DNA of 64,000 nucleotides from Streptomyces sp. ITFR-21 (lineage in GTDB: Bacteria; Actinomycetota; Actinomycetes; Streptomycetales; Streptomycetaceae), in contig NZ_CP134605.1 of NCBI RefSeq assembly GCF_031844685.1, positions 5,554,001 to 5,618,000 of the forward strand. Reading direction: 5' to 3'. This document shows positions 8,765 through 18,090 of this stretch, piece by piece. The notes beneath the pieces were generated by a model, which did not search any database, was not told the origin of the DNA, and saw nothing but the letters and a program-made list of their open reading frames with translations. The position numbers were made by a program, and so were the translations under genes. Position 1 is the first letter of the stretch, and each line of letters opens with the position of its first letter.

Positions 8765-9688
8765 ATGGACCTGCGAATCTTCACCGAGCCCCAGCAGGGC
8801 GCGGCCTACGACACGCTGCTGGCCGTCGCCAAGGCCACCGAAGACCTCGGCTTCGACGCCTTCTTCCGCTCCGACCACTACCGCGCGATGGGAGAGGCGG
8901 ACGGGCTGCCGGGACCCACGGACGCGTGGGTCACCCTCGCCGGCCTCGCCCGCGAGACCAGCCGGATCAAGCTGGGCACCCTGATGACGGCGGCCACCTT
9001 CCGGCTGCCGGGCGTACTGGCCATCCAGGTCGCCCAGGTCGACCAGATGTCCGGCGGCCGGGTCGAGTTCGGCCTGGGCGCGGGGTGGTACGAGGCGGAG
9101 CACACCGCCTACGGCATCCCGTTCCCCAAGGACAAGTTCGCCCGCCTGGAGGAGCAGCTCCAGGTCATCACCGGACTGTGGAGCACACCCGACGGCAAGA
9201 CCTTCGACTACGACGGGAAGTTCTACCGGCTGAAGGACTCCCCGGCGCTGCCGAAGCCCGCCCAGGCGAAGATCCCGGTGCTCATCGGCGGCATGGGAGC
9301 CAAGCGCACTCCGGAGCTGGCCGCCCGCTACGCCGACGAGTTCAACGTGCCCTTCGCGTCACTGGAGGACACCGCCCGCCAGTTCGGCCGGGTCCGGGAC
9401 GCCGTGCGGGCGGCCGGCCGCGCCGCGGACGACATGGTGTACTCCAACGCCCTGGTCACCGCGGTCGGCAAGGATGACGCCGAGGTCGCCCGCCGGGCGG
9501 CGGCGATCGGATACGACGTCGACGAACTGAAGCGCAACGGGCTGGGCGGTACGCCCGCGGAGGTGGTCGAGAAGATCGGGCGGTTCGCCGAACACGGCGC
9601 CACCCGCTTCTATCTGCAGATCCTCGACCCGCACGACCTGGACCACCTGGAGCTGATCGCCTCCCGGGTGAGCTCCCAGCTGGGATGA
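8765..9688 (+). CDS. LLM-class F420-dependent oxidoreductase
   Basis: 307 residues with the luciferase-like TIM barrel: MDLRIFTEPQQGAAYDTLLAVAKATEDLGFDAFFRSDHY at the start, LARETSRIKLGTLMTAATFRLPGVLAIQVAQVDQMSGGRVEFGLGAGWYEAEHTAYG in the middle (split by ordinary loops), and a C-terminal VEKIGRFAEHGATRFYLQIL. This subgroup in actinomycetes usually uses coenzyme F420 rather than FMN. The substrate cannot be read from sequence. It lies 7 bases upstream of the homocysteine methyltransferase gene, suggesting one transcript. Confidence 0.88.
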   Translation: MDLRIFTEPQQGAAYDTLLAVAKATEDLGFDAFFRSDHYRAMGEADGLPGPTDAWVTLAGLARETSRIKLGTLMTAATFRLPGVLAIQVAQVDQMSGGRVEFGLGAGWYEAEHTAYGIPFPKDKFARLEEQLQVITGLWSTPDGKTFDYDGKFYRLKDSPALPKPAQAKIPVLIGGMGAKRTPELAARYADEFNVPFASLEDTARQFGRVRDAVRAAGRAADDMVYSNALVTAVGKDDAEVARRAAAIGYDVDELKRNGLGGTPAEVVEKIGRFAEHGATRFYLQILDPHDLDHLELIASRVSSQLG

Positions 9689-9695
9689 CCCGCCG

Positions 9696-10634
9696 ATGAG
9701 CCGACCCCCGCTCCTCGGCGCCCACGGCACGCTGGTGCTGGACGGCGGGCTGTCCAACCAGCTCGCCGCCCAGGGGTGCGACCTGTCCGACGAGCTCTGG
9801 TCGGCCCGGCTGCTCGCCGACGCCCCCGAGCAGATCGAGGCCGCCCACACCGCCTACCTCCGGGCGGGTGCGCAGGTGCTGATCACGGCCAGCTACCAGG
9901 CCACCTTCGAGGGCTTCGCCCGCCGCGGCATCGGCCGGACCGAAGCATCGGCCCTGCTGCGCCGCAGCGTCGAACTGGCCCGGCGGGCGGCGGCGGGAGC
10001 GGGGGCGGGCGAGCCGCCCGCAGAGGCCGCCGGGGAGCCCGCCGCCGGGTCTCCCGTGCGGGTGGCCGCGTCCGTCGGGCCCTATGGGGCGATGCTCGCC
10101 GACGGCAGTGAGTACCGGGGGCGGTACGGCAGGTCGGTGCGGGAGTTGGAGCGGTTCCACCGGCCGCGGATGGAGGCGCTGGCGGAGGCGGGGCCGGACG
10201 TGTTCGCGCTGGAGACGGTGCCGGATGCGGACGAGGCCGAGGCGATGGTGCGGGCGGCCGAGGGCACGGGGGTGCCGGTGTGGCTGTCGTACACCGTGGC
10301 GGGGGAACGGACCCGGGCGGGACAGTCGCTGGCGGAGGCGTTCGCGGTGGCGGCGGGCCGGGACCAGGTGGTCGCGGTGGGGGTCAACTGCTGCGCTCCG
10401 CCGGACGCCGACCGGGCGGTGGAGATCGCGGCGGCCACCACCGGCAAGCCGGTGGTGGTGTATCCGAACAGCGGTGAGCGCTGGGACGCCGACGGGCGGC
10501 GCTGGGCGGGGGGTCCGGTGTTCGAGCCGGGTCGGGCGGTGCGCTGGGAGGCCGCCGGGGCCCGGTTGATCGGAGGCTGCTGCCGGGTGGGTCCGGCCGG
10601 GATCGCGGGGATCGCGGCGGCACTGCGTCGGTAG
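9696..10634 (+). CDS. mmuM: Homocysteine S-methyltransferase
   Basis: 312 residues of the Pfam homocysteine S-methyltransferase barrel. Zinc ligands are visible as VNCCAPPD (~229-236) and the closing GGCCRVGP (~293-300). The N-terminal LVLDGGLSNQLAAQGCDL is the usual DGGxxT-like start, and the barrel shows ITASYQATFEGF. The stand-alone small form without cobalamin domain transfers methyl from S-methylmethionine or SAM to homocysteine, giving methionine in the cytosol. The Ala/Gly/Pro-rich insertion near residues 100-125 is unusual but in a loop. It follows the LLM oxidoreductase with a 7-base gap. Confidence 0.92.
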   Translation: MSRPPLLGAHGTLVLDGGLSNQLAAQGCDLSDELWSARLLADAPEQIEAAHTAYLRAGAQVLITASYQATFEGFARRGIGRTEASALLRRSVELARRAAAGAGAGEPPAEAAGEPAAGSPVRVAASVGPYGAMLADGSEYRGRYGRSVRELERFHRPRMEALAEAGPDVFALETVPDADEAEAMVRAAEGTGVPVWLSYTVAGERTRAGQSLAEAFAVAAGRDQVVAVGVNCCAPPDADRAVEIAAATTGKPVVVYPNSGERWDADGRRWAGGPVFEPGRAVRWEAAGARLIGGCCRVGPAGIAGIAAALRR

Positions 10635-10856
10635 GGCGGCGCCGAAGGCGCGGCGCCGGAAGCGGAAGGCCGCCAGCCGGAGTGGCCCGTCGGCCGGCCG
10701 GTCGGGCGGTCGGGTGGCCGGCCGGACGACCGGACGGTCAGGGTCGCGTCGGCGGAGACGGGCCGGACACCCGGCCGGTGGCGGGGCGGGGAGGCCGGGG
10801 CGCGGGGGCGGAAATCCAGTGTCGGCGGACAAGCGGGGCAGGGAATACTCGGCCGG

Positions 10857-12389
10857 GTGTTCCTGACGATATCGACCACGGCAAGCGCAGCGGGCCCGGC
10901 GACCGACCTCGGGTTCCTGCTGCACAAGCACCCCGACAAGGCGCAGGTCTTCGCGACCTCCTACGGCGACGCGCACGTCTTCTACCCGGAGGCGGGCGTC
11001 GAGCGCACCACGGCCGCGCTGCTGCTGGAGGTGGATCCGCCGGCGCTGGTACGGCGCGGGCGGGGCCGGCAGCGCGGCGGCGCGCCCGACGCGGCGCTGG
11101 CGGCGTATGTGAACGACCGGCCGTACGCCGCGTCGTCACTGCTGGCGGTCGCGCTGCGGACGGTGTTCTCCAGTGCCCTGCGCGGCGAGTGCCGCAGCCA
11201 CCCGGAGCGGGCCGCCGCGCCGCTGCCGCTGCGGATCGAGGTGCCCGCGCTGCCCGCGCGCGGTGGCGCAGCGCTGGTGGCCCGGCTCTTCGAGCCGCTC
11301 GGCTGGCAGGTGGACGCGCGGCCGGTGCGGCTCGACGGGCACTTCCCGGAGTGGGGCGAGTCGCGGTACGTGTCGCTGGTGCTGCAGGGTGAGCTGCGGC
11401 TGTCCGAGGCGCTGCGGCACCTGTATGTGCTGCTGCCGGTGCTGGACGACGCCAAGCATTACTGGGTGTCGGCGGACGAGGTGGACAAGCTGCTGCGGTT
11501 CGGCGAGGGCTGGCTGCCCGCGCACCCGGAGCAGAAGCTGATCACCAGCCGTTATCTGTCCCGCCGCTGGGCGCTGACCCGGGAGGCGATGGAGCGTCTG
11601 GAGCTGGCGCGGCTGGCGGACACCGACGACGTGGAGGTCGAGGAGATCGACAACGCGGTCGCGCCCGAGGTGCCGGAGGAGGCCGAGGAGCGGCCGGCGC
11701 CGCTGGCGGTCCGGCGCCGTACGGCGATCCTTGCCGCGCTGCGTGCGGCCGGCGCTGCCCGGGTGCTGGACCTGGGGTGCGGGCAGGGCCAGTTGGTGGC
11801 CGCGCTGCTGAAGGAGCCGGGGTTCACCGAGATCGTCGGCGTGGATGTGTCGGTGCGGGCGCTGGACATCGCGGCGCGCCGGTTGCGGCTGGACCGGATG
11901 GGCGAACGGCAGGCGGCCCGGGTCACGCTCTTCCAGGGCTCGCTGGCGTACACCGACAGCCGCTTGAAGGGGTACGACGCGGCGGTGCTGAGCGAGGTGA
12001 TCGAGCATCTGGACCTGCCGCGGCTACCCGCTCTGGAGTACGCGGTGTTCGGCGCGGCGCGGCCCCGTACGGTGGTGGTGACCACGCCGAACGTCGAGTA
12101 CAACGTGCGCTGGGAGACGCTGCCCGCCGGGCACGTCCGGCACGCCGACCACCGGTTCGAGTGGACCCGGGCGGAGTTCGCCGCGTGGGCGGGCGCGGTG
12201 GCGGGGCGGCACGGTTACGAGGTGGCCTTCGCTCCCGTCGGCCCGGACGACCCCGAGGTCGGCCCGCCGACCCAGCTGGCCGTCTTCACCCTCCCGGCGG
12301 CGCCCCCGTCCCCGGGGACCGTCGGTCCCCGGGCCGCCGACCCCCGCGACCCCGACCCGACCCGCGCGAAGGAGGACACCGCCGCATGA
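10857..12389 (+). CDS. hen1: 3'-terminal RNA ribose 2'-O-methyltransferase Hen1
   Basis: 510 residues from GTG 10857. The N-terminal half (MFLTISTTAS...DLGFLLHKHPDKAQVF, then FYPEAGVERTTAALLLEVDPPALVR) is the bacterial Hen1-specific region that activates its partner Pnkp. The C-terminal half is the methyltransferase: LDLGCGQGQLVAALL (~304) binds SAM, and SEVIEHLDL (~379) with the later HADHRFEW supply the E-x-x-E-H and His metal ligands. It methylates the ribose 2'-OH at the 3' end of cleaved RNA before sealing, which protects the repaired RNA from being cut again by ribotoxins. The stop overlaps the pnkp start (ATGA at 12386-12389), so they form a tight operon. Confidence 0.95.
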   Translation: MFLTISTTASAAGPATDLGFLLHKHPDKAQVFATSYGDAHVFYPEAGVERTTAALLLEVDPPALVRRGRGRQRGGAPDAALAAYVNDRPYAASSLLAVALRTVFSSALRGECRSHPERAAAPLPLRIEVPALPARGGAALVARLFEPLGWQVDARPVRLDGHFPEWGESRYVSLVLQGELRLSEALRHLYVLLPVLDDAKHYWVSADEVDKLLRFGEGWLPAHPEQKLITSRYLSRRWALTREAMERLELARLADTDDVEVEEIDNAVAPEVPEEAEERPAPLAVRRRTAILAALRAAGAARVLDLGCGQGQLVAALLKEPGFTEIVGVDVSVRALDIAARRLRLDRMGERQAARVTLFQGSLAYTDSRLKGYDAAVLSEVIEHLDLPRLPALEYAVFGAARPRTVVVTTPNVEYNVRWETLPAGHVRHADHRFEWTRAEFAAWAGAVAGRHGYEVAFAPVGPDDPEVGPPTQLAVFTLPAAPPSPGTVGPRAADPRDPDPTRAKEDTAA

Positions 12390-15025
12390 CCGAGCACACC
12401 GAGCACACCGACCGCACCGACCGCACCGACCAGGCCGACCGCACCGATCCGGCGGTGAACACCGACCGGACCCCGGACGGCACCGCCCCGGCCCGCCGTT
12501 CCCTGGCCGTCACCGATCTGTCCCTGGTCGTGCTGATCGGCGCCACCGGCTCCGGCAAGTCCACCTTCGCCGCCCGCCACTTCAAGCCCACCGAGGTGAT
12601 CTCCTCCGACTTCTGCCGCGCCCTGGTCAGCGACGACGAGAACGACCAGGGCGCCACCGCCGACGCCTTCGACGTCCTGCACTACATCGCGGGCAAGCGG
12701 CTGGCGGCGGGCCGCCGTACGGTCGTGGACGCCACCAGCGTGCAGTCGGAGAGCCGTAAGCAGCTGATCGCACTGGCCCGGGAGCACGACGTGCTGCCTG
12801 TCGCGATCGTGCTCGACGTCCCCGAACAGGTCTGCGCCGCCCGCAACGCCGCCCGCCCGGAGCGGGCCGCGCTGCCCCGGCACGTCATCCAGCGCCACCA
12901 GCGCGAACTGCGCCGCTCGCTCAGGGGCCTGGAGCGCGAAGGCTTCCGCAAGGTGCACATCCTGCGCGGCACCGCGGAGATCGACGCGGCCGAGGTGGTC
13001 ACCGAGCGCCGCTTCAACGACCTGACCCACCTCACCGGCCCGTTCGACATCATCGGAGACGTCCACGGCTGCCGCTCGGAGCTGGAGGCGCTGCTGGCCG
13101 AGCTCGGCTACGTGGACGGCGCGCACCCGCAGGGCCGGACCGCGGTGTTCGTCGGCGACCTGGTCGACCGCGGCCCGGACAGCCCCGGCGTGCTCCGCCG
13201 GGTGATGGGCATGGTGGCGGCCGGTACGGCGCTGTGCGTGCCGGGCAACCACGAGAACAAGCTGGGCCGCTACCTCAAGGGCCGCCCGGTGCAGCACACC
13301 CACGGCCTGGCCGAGACCGTCGAGCAGCTGGCGGCGGAGGACGGGCGCGACCCGGAGTTCCGCGAGCGGGTGCGGCGCTTCGTCGACGGGCTGGTCAGCC
13401 ACTACGTGCTGGACGGCGGCAAGCTGGTGGTCTGCCACGCCGGGCTGCCGGAGAAGTACCACGGCCGTACCTCGGGCCGGGTCCGCTCGCACGCGCTCTA
13501 CGGCGACACCACCGGCGAGACCGACGAGTTCGGGCTGCCGGTCCGCTACCCGTGGGCGGAGGACTACCGCGGGCGGGCCGCCGTCGTCTACGGCCACACT
13601 CCGGTGCCCACCGCCTCGTGGGTCAACAACACCATCTGCCTGGACACCGGCGCCGTCTTCGGCGGCCGGCTGACCGCCCTGAGGTGGCCCGAGCGCGAGC
13701 TCGTCGACGTGGCCGCCGAGCGGGTCTGGTACGAGCCGGTCAAGCCGCTGGCCAGCGAGGCGCCGGGCGGCCGCGAGGGCCGTCCGCTGGACCTCGGCGA
13801 CGTGGCGGGCCGCCGGGTGGTGGAGACCGCCCGGATGGGCCGGCTCGCGGTGCGCGAGGAGAACGCCGCCGCGGCGTTGGAGGTGATGAGCCGTTTCGCC
13901 GTCGACCCGCGGCTGCTCGCCTACCTGCCGCCCACCATGTCGCCGTGCGCGACCTCGGCCAGGGAGGGGTACCTCGAACACCCGGAGGAGGCGTTCGCGG
14001 CCTTCCGGGAGGACGGCGTACGCCGGGTGCTCTGCGAGGAGAAGCACATGGGCTCGCGAGCGGTCGCCCTGGTGTGCCGTGACGAGGCCGCCGCGCTGCG
14101 CAGGTTCGGTGTCACAGGGGTCACCGGCGCGCTGCACACCCGTACCGGGCGGCCGTTCTTCGACGACCCGGCCGTCACCGAGCAGGTGCTGGCCCGGGTG
14201 CGGGGCGCGGTGGCGGCGGCCGGCCTGTGGGAGGAGCTCAACACCGACTGGCTGCTGCTGGACGCCGAACTGCTGCCCTGGTCGCTGAAGGCGTCCGGTC
14301 TGCTGCGCAAGCAGTACGCCGCGGTGGGCGCCGCGGCCGGCGCCGTCTTCCCGCCCGCGCTGTCCGCGCTGGAGGCCGCCGCCGCGCGGGGCGCCGACGT
14401 GTCCGCGACGTTGGCCAGGCAGCGAGAACGGGCCGCCGACGCGGGCGCGTTCACGGACGCGTACCGGCGTTACTGCTGGACCACCGACGGCCTGGACGGG
14501 GTGCGGCTGGCACCGTTCCAGCTGCTGGCCGTGCAGGACCGCAGCCTCGCCGGGCTTGCGCACGACGAGCAGCTGGCGCTGATCGACCGGCTGGTGGCGG
14601 CTGACAGCAGCGGGCTGCTGCACCCGACCGGGCGGCTGGTGGTCGACACCGGGGACGAGGCGTCGGTCGCCGAGGGCGTGCGCTGGTGGCTGGAGCTCAC
14701 CGGGGCAGGCGGAGAGGGCATGGTCGTCAAGCCGCTGGCCGCGCTGATCCGGACCGAGGCGGGGCGGCTGGTGCAGCCCGGCGTCAAGTGCCGCGGCCGG
14801 GAGTATCTGCGGATCGTCTACGGCCCCGAGTACACCCGTCCCGAGCACCTGGCCCGGCTGCGCAACCGGGCGCTCGGCCACAAGCGGTCCCTGGCGCTGC
14901 GCGAGTACGCCCTGGGCCTGGAGGCCCTGGACCGGCTCGCGGCGGGCGAACCGCTGTGGCGGGTCCACGAAGCGGTCTTCGCGGTGCTGGCACTGGAGTC
15001 GGAACCGGTCGACCCGCGGCTGTAG
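12386..15025 (+). CDS. pnkp: Polynucleotide kinase-phosphatase-ligase Pnkp (RNA repair)
   Basis: 879 residues, three modules in order. The kinase has P-loop GATGSGKST at 52-60. The metallophosphoesterase has GDVHGC (~222), GDLVDRGPDS and GNHENK (~286). The adenylyltransferase/ligase module has EKHMGSRAV (nucleophilic Lys ~553) and a C-terminal ligase-like region. Together they heal 5'-OH and 2',3'-cyclic phosphate ends and seal RNA with Hen1. The first ~35 residues are an unusual Thr/Asp/Arg repeat (HTDRTDRTDQADRTD) absent from the domain core; the ATG at 12386 is favoured because it overlaps the hen1 stop. It is the last gene of the operon. Confidence 0.95.
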   Translation: MTEHTEHTDRTDRTDQADRTDPAVNTDRTPDGTAPARRSLAVTDLSLVVLIGATGSGKSTFAARHFKPTEVISSDFCRALVSDDENDQGATADAFDVLHYIAGKRLAAGRRTVVDATSVQSESRKQLIALAREHDVLPVAIVLDVPEQVCAARNAARPERAALPRHVIQRHQRELRRSLRGLEREGFRKVHILRGTAEIDAAEVVTERRFNDLTHLTGPFDIIGDVHGCRSELEALLAELGYVDGAHPQGRTAVFVGDLVDRGPDSPGVLRRVMGMVAAGTALCVPGNHENKLGRYLKGRPVQHTHGLAETVEQLAAEDGRDPEFRERVRRFVDGLVSHYVLDGGKLVVCHAGLPEKYHGRTSGRVRSHALYGDTTGETDEFGLPVRYPWAEDYRGRAAVVYGHTPVPTASWVNNTICLDTGAVFGGRLTALRWPERELVDVAAERVWYEPVKPLASEAPGGREGRPLDLGDVAGRRVVETARMGRLAVREENAAAALEVMSRFAVDPRLLAYLPPTMSPCATSAREGYLEHPEEAFAAFREDGVRRVLCEEKHMGSRAVALVCRDEAAALRRFGVTGVTGALHTRTGRPFFDDPAVTEQVLARVRGAVAAAGLWEELNTDWLLLDAELLPWSLKASGLLRKQYAAVGAAAGAVFPPALSALEAAAARGADVSATLARQRERAADAGAFTDAYRRYCWTTDGLDGVRLAPFQLLAVQDRSLAGLAHDEQLALIDRLVAADSSGLLHPTGRLVVDTGDEASVAEGVRWWLELTGAGGEGMVVKPLAALIRTEAGRLVQPGVKCRGREYLRIVYGPEYTRPEHLARLRNRALGHKRSLALREYALGLEALDRLAAGEPLWRVHEAVFAVLALESEPVDPRL

Positions 15026-15154
15026 CCGGGCAGGTCCCGGCGCGGAACCGGCGGCCGGGGCGGCGGCCGGGCGCCGGCGCTGTGCCGGTTCAGCGCCGGT
15101 TCCGGGACGGGCGAGGCGTGTCGGGCGGCCCCCGGCGTGGGAAGGTCTTGTGCC

Positions 15155-16378
15155 ATGGGCTTCCACGTGGACTCCGAGACCGGGCGGCTGCGCAGCGTCA
15201 TCCTGCACCGCCCGGATCTGGAACTGAAGCGACTGACCCCCACCAACATGGACGCGCTGCTCTTCGACGACCTGCTGTGGGTCCGCAGGGCCCGCGCCGA
15301 GCACGACGGTTTCGCTGACGTGCTGCGCGACCGGGGCGTGAAGGTGCACCTCTTCGGCGACCTGCTGCGTGAGACGCTGGCGCTGCCGGCGGCCAAGCGG
15401 CTGGTACTGGACCGGGTCTTCGACGAGAAGGAGTACGGCCCGCTGGCCACCGGCCATCTGCGGGCCGCCTTCGACCAGCTCGGCACCGGCGAGCTGGCCG
15501 AGGCACTGGTCGGCGGGATGACCAAGCGGGAGTTCCTGGGCGGTTTCGCCGAGCCGGTCTCGGTCCGTTTCCACGCCATGGACCTGGAGGACTTCCTGCT
15601 CAGCCCGCTGCCTAACCACCTGTTCACCCGGGACACCTCGGCCTGGGTCTACGACGGGGTGAGCATCAACGCGATGCGCTGGCCGGCCCGGCAGCGCGAG
15701 ACCGTGCACTTCGAGGCGATCTACCGGCACCACCCGCTGTTCGCCGGCGGCGGCTTCCACCTCTGGTCCGAGGGCCAGGCCGCCTACCCGTCCACCATCG
15801 AGGGCGGCGACGTGCTGGTCATCGGCAGCGGCGCGGTACTGATCGGGATGAGCGAGCGCACCACCCCGCAGGCGGTGGAGATGCTGGCCCGGGGTCTGTT
15901 CGCGGCGGGGTCGGCGCGGACCATCGTGGCGCTCGACATGCCGAAGACGCGGGCGTTCATGCACCTGGACACGGTGATGACGATGGTCGACGGCGACACC
16001 TTCACCCAGTACGCGGGTCTGGGCATGCTGCGGTCGTACACCATCGAGCCCGGCTCGGGGGAAGGCGACCTGAAGGTCACCGACCACCCGCCGGAGCACA
16101 TGCACCGGGCGATCGCCTCGGCCCTCGGCCTGGACGCGGTGACGGTGCTGACCGCCACCCAGGACGTGCACGCCGCCGAGCGGGAGCAGTGGGACGACGG
16201 CTGCAACGTACTGGCGGTGGAGCCGGGCGTGGTGGTGGCGTACGAGCGCAACGCCACCACCAACACCTTCCTGCGCAAGCGCGGCATCGAGGTGATCGAG
16301 ATCCCGGGCAGCGAGCTGGGCCGTGGTCGGGGCGGGCCGCGCTGCATGAGCTGTCCGATCGAGCGCGACGCGGTGTGA
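15155..16378 (+). CDS. arcA: Arginine deiminase
   Basis: 407 residues, full length for the family. Start at ATG 15155 (MGFHVDSETGRLRSVILHRP), the canonical beginning; an open upstream extension is ignored. Motifs include FTRDTSAWVYDGV (~157), EGGDVLVIGSGAVLIGMSERTT, and the C-terminal CMSCPIERD in which the second cysteine (~399) is the catalytic nucleophile. It hydrolyses arginine to citrulline and ammonia. The ornithine carbamoyltransferase gene follows 133 bp downstream, giving the first two steps of the arginine deiminase pathway. Carbamate kinase is not in this window. Confidence 0.96.
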   Translation: MGFHVDSETGRLRSVILHRPDLELKRLTPTNMDALLFDDLLWVRRARAEHDGFADVLRDRGVKVHLFGDLLRETLALPAAKRLVLDRVFDEKEYGPLATGHLRAAFDQLGTGELAEALVGGMTKREFLGGFAEPVSVRFHAMDLEDFLLSPLPNHLFTRDTSAWVYDGVSINAMRWPARQRETVHFEAIYRHHPLFAGGGFHLWSEGQAAYPSTIEGGDVLVIGSGAVLIGMSERTTPQAVEMLARGLFAAGSARTIVALDMPKTRAFMHLDTVMTMVDGDTFTQYAGLGMLRSYTIEPGSGEGDLKVTDHPPEHMHRAIASALGLDAVTVLTATQDVHAAEREQWDDGCNVLAVEPGVVVAYERNATTNTFLRKRGIEVIEIPGSELGRGRGGPRCMSCPIERDAV

Positions 16379-16511
16379 AGGGCGTGAACGCTTCGGCCGC
16401 CGGGGCTCCGACCCGGGGGCGGCTGTATAAGAATGCCGACCGTCGTATAGAGTTCCATGGGTTCCGCAGTCCGCCCGACATCTCAGCGCCGTCCCGATCT
16501 AGGAGTCCCGC

Positions 16512-17510
16512 ATGGCCGTCGACCTCAAGGGCCGGCACTTCCTCAAGGAGCTGGACTTCACCCCGGAGGAGTTCCGCCACCTCGTGGAGCTGGCCGCGGA
16601 GCTGAAGGCCGACAAGAAGGCGGGCGAGGAGCGCCGTCGGCTCAGCGGCCGGAACATCGCGCTGGTCTTCGAGAAGACCTCGACCCGTACCCGCTGCTCC
16701 TTCGAGGTCGCCGCCGCCGACCAGGGCGCCACCACCACCTACCTGGACCCGTCCAGCTCGCAGATCGGCCACAAGGAGTCGGTCAAGGACACCGCCCGGG
16801 TACTCGGCCGGATGTTCGACGGCATCCAGTACCGCGGGCACGGCCAGGCGGTCGTCGAGGAGCTGGCCGCGTACGCCGGGGTGCCGGTCTGGAACGGCCT
16901 CACCGACGAGTGGCACCCCACCCAGATGCTCGCCGACGTGCTCACCATGACCGAGTACAACCACAAGCCGCTCACCGAGATCTCCTACGCCTACCTGGGC
17001 GACGCCCGCGCCAACATGGGCCACTCGCTGCTGATCACCGGCGCGCTGCTCGGCATGGACGTACGGATCGCCGCCCCCAGGAGCCTGTGGCCGGCCGAGG
17101 CGGTCACCGCCGAGGCCCACCGGCTGGCCGGGGCGAGCGGCGCCCGGATCACCCTCACCGAGGACGTAGCCGAGGGCGTACGGGGCGCGGACCACGTGCA
17201 CACCGACGTGTGGGTCTCCATGGGCGAGCCGAAGGAGGTGTGGGACGAGCGGATCGCGCTGCTCAAGCCGTACGCCGTCACGGCCGAGGTGATGCGGGCC
17301 ACCGACAATCCGCGGGCGACCTTCCTGCACTGCCTGCCCGCCTTCCACGACCTCGGCACCGCCGTCGGCCGGGAGATCCACGAGCGGCACGGACTGGAGT
17401 TCCTGGAGGTCTCCGACGAGGTCTTCGAGTCCGAGCGGTCGGTGGTCTTCGACCAGGCGGAGAACCGGATGCACACCATCAAGGCGGTCCTGGTGGCGAC
17501 CCTCGCCTGA
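16512..17510 (+). CDS. arcB: Ornithine carbamoyltransferase (catabolic-type context)
   Basis: 332 residues, complete. The carbamoyl-phosphate loop STRTR (~56-60), the HPTQ segment (~136) and the ornithine-binding HCLPAFHD (~272) are all intact. Adjacency to arcA suggests the catabolic direction (citrulline plus phosphate to ornithine plus carbamoyl phosphate), although sequence alone does not separate ArcB from ArgF. The 133-bp leader holds an AT-rich stretch with TATAAG (16425-16430) and TATAGA (16446-16451), so this gene probably also has its own promoter. AGGAGT precedes the ATG. Directly after its stop a CCGCCTGA octamer repeat begins. Confidence 0.95.
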   Translation: MAVDLKGRHFLKELDFTPEEFRHLVELAAELKADKKAGEERRRLSGRNIALVFEKTSTRTRCSFEVAAADQGATTTYLDPSSSQIGHKESVKDTARVLGRMFDGIQYRGHGQAVVEELAAYAGVPVWNGLTDEWHPTQMLADVLTMTEYNHKPLTEISYAYLGDARANMGHSLLITGALLGMDVRIAAPRSLWPAEAVTAEAHRLAGASGARITLTEDVAEGVRGADHVHTDVWVSMGEPKEVWDERIALLKPYAVTAEVMRATDNPRATFLHCLPAFHDLGTAVGREIHERHGLEFLEVSDEVFESERSVVFDQAENRMHTIKAVLVATLA

Positions 17511-17566
17511 CCGCCTGACCGCCTGACCGCCTGACCGCCTGACCGCCTGACCGCCTGACCGCCTGA
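17511..17566. repeat. Seven perfect tandem CCGCCTGA octamers
   Basis: Seven exact copies of the 8-mer CCGCCTGA run from 17511 to 17566, and the last seven bases of arcB (CGCCTGA, including its stop) look like a degenerate preceding copy. Because the unit is 8 bp, it places TGA stops in all three plus-strand frames. It lies between the convergent arcB and anti-sigma-type genes. No hairpin terminator is seen, so the repeat may replace one. Confidence 0.95.
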
Positions 17567-17631
17567 CCGCCGCGCCGCCTCGGGCGAGGGCACGCCCACG
17601 CCCCCGCACCCGCCGCGCCTCCGGGCGCCGC

Positions 17632-18090
17632 TCAGGGCAGGGTGAACCAGACCGCCTTGCCGGTGCCGGTCAGCCGGCACCCCGACGACACGCTCAGCGC
17701 CCGGACCAGCAGCAGCCCGCGACCGCCCTCGGCCAGCTCCGCCAGCGGTACGTCGCCGGGCACGGCGCTCTGCACCGGGATCAGCCGGGTGAAGCCGTCC
17801 GGGACCTCCTGCCCGGGGTCGTGCACCTCCACCTGGAAGCCCTGCGGCAACAGCTCGACGCTCAGCTCGATCGGGCCGCCCGGCGTGTGCTCCACCGCGT
17901 TGGTCACCACCTCCGCGGTGAGCAGCTCGGCGGTGTCGGTCTCGGGGCCGTCGGCCTGGCCGAGCCCGACGAGGATGTCCCGGATCGTCTCGCGGGCCAG
18001 CGGTACGGCGGCGGGGGAGTGCGGCAGTGGGATCCGCCACCGGCTGGAGCGGTCCGGCGGGCCACCGGTCGCGCGCGTGGGGCTGGACAT
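17632..18090 (-). CDS. RsbW-like ATP-binding regulator (HATPase_c, anti-sigma-factor type)
   Basis: 152 residues containing one GHKL ATPase domain. The N box is TAELLTAEVVTNAVEHTPGG, the G1 region is VEVHDPGQEVP, and the G2 region is GGRGLLLVRALSVSSGCRL. There is no sensor or membrane part. Streptomyces carries dozens of these small kinases, which bind sigma factors or anti-anti-sigma factors. No partner gene is adjacent, so its target is unknown. It is convergent with arcB. Confidence 0.9.
   Translation of the reverse strand: MSSPTRATGGPPDRSSRWRIPLPHSPAAVPLARETIRDILVGLGQADGPETDTAELLTAEVVTNAVEHTPGGPIELSVELLPQGFQVEVHDPGQEVPDGFTRLIPVQSAVPGDVPLAELAEGGRGLLLVRALSVSSGCRLTGTGKAVWFTLP

Noticed and set aside
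12215..16171. 1318-codon minus-strand open frame opposite pnkp and arcA
   Set aside because: No domain; composition is that of the reverse complement of real genes with third-position GC.
16420..16455. ArgR box upstream of arcB
   Set aside because: The AT-rich patch has some resemblance to half an ARG box but lacks the second half-site; treated as promoter DNA only.
17511..17566. CRISPR-like array
   Set aside because: The octamers are directly adjacent with no spacers; no cas genes are present in the window.
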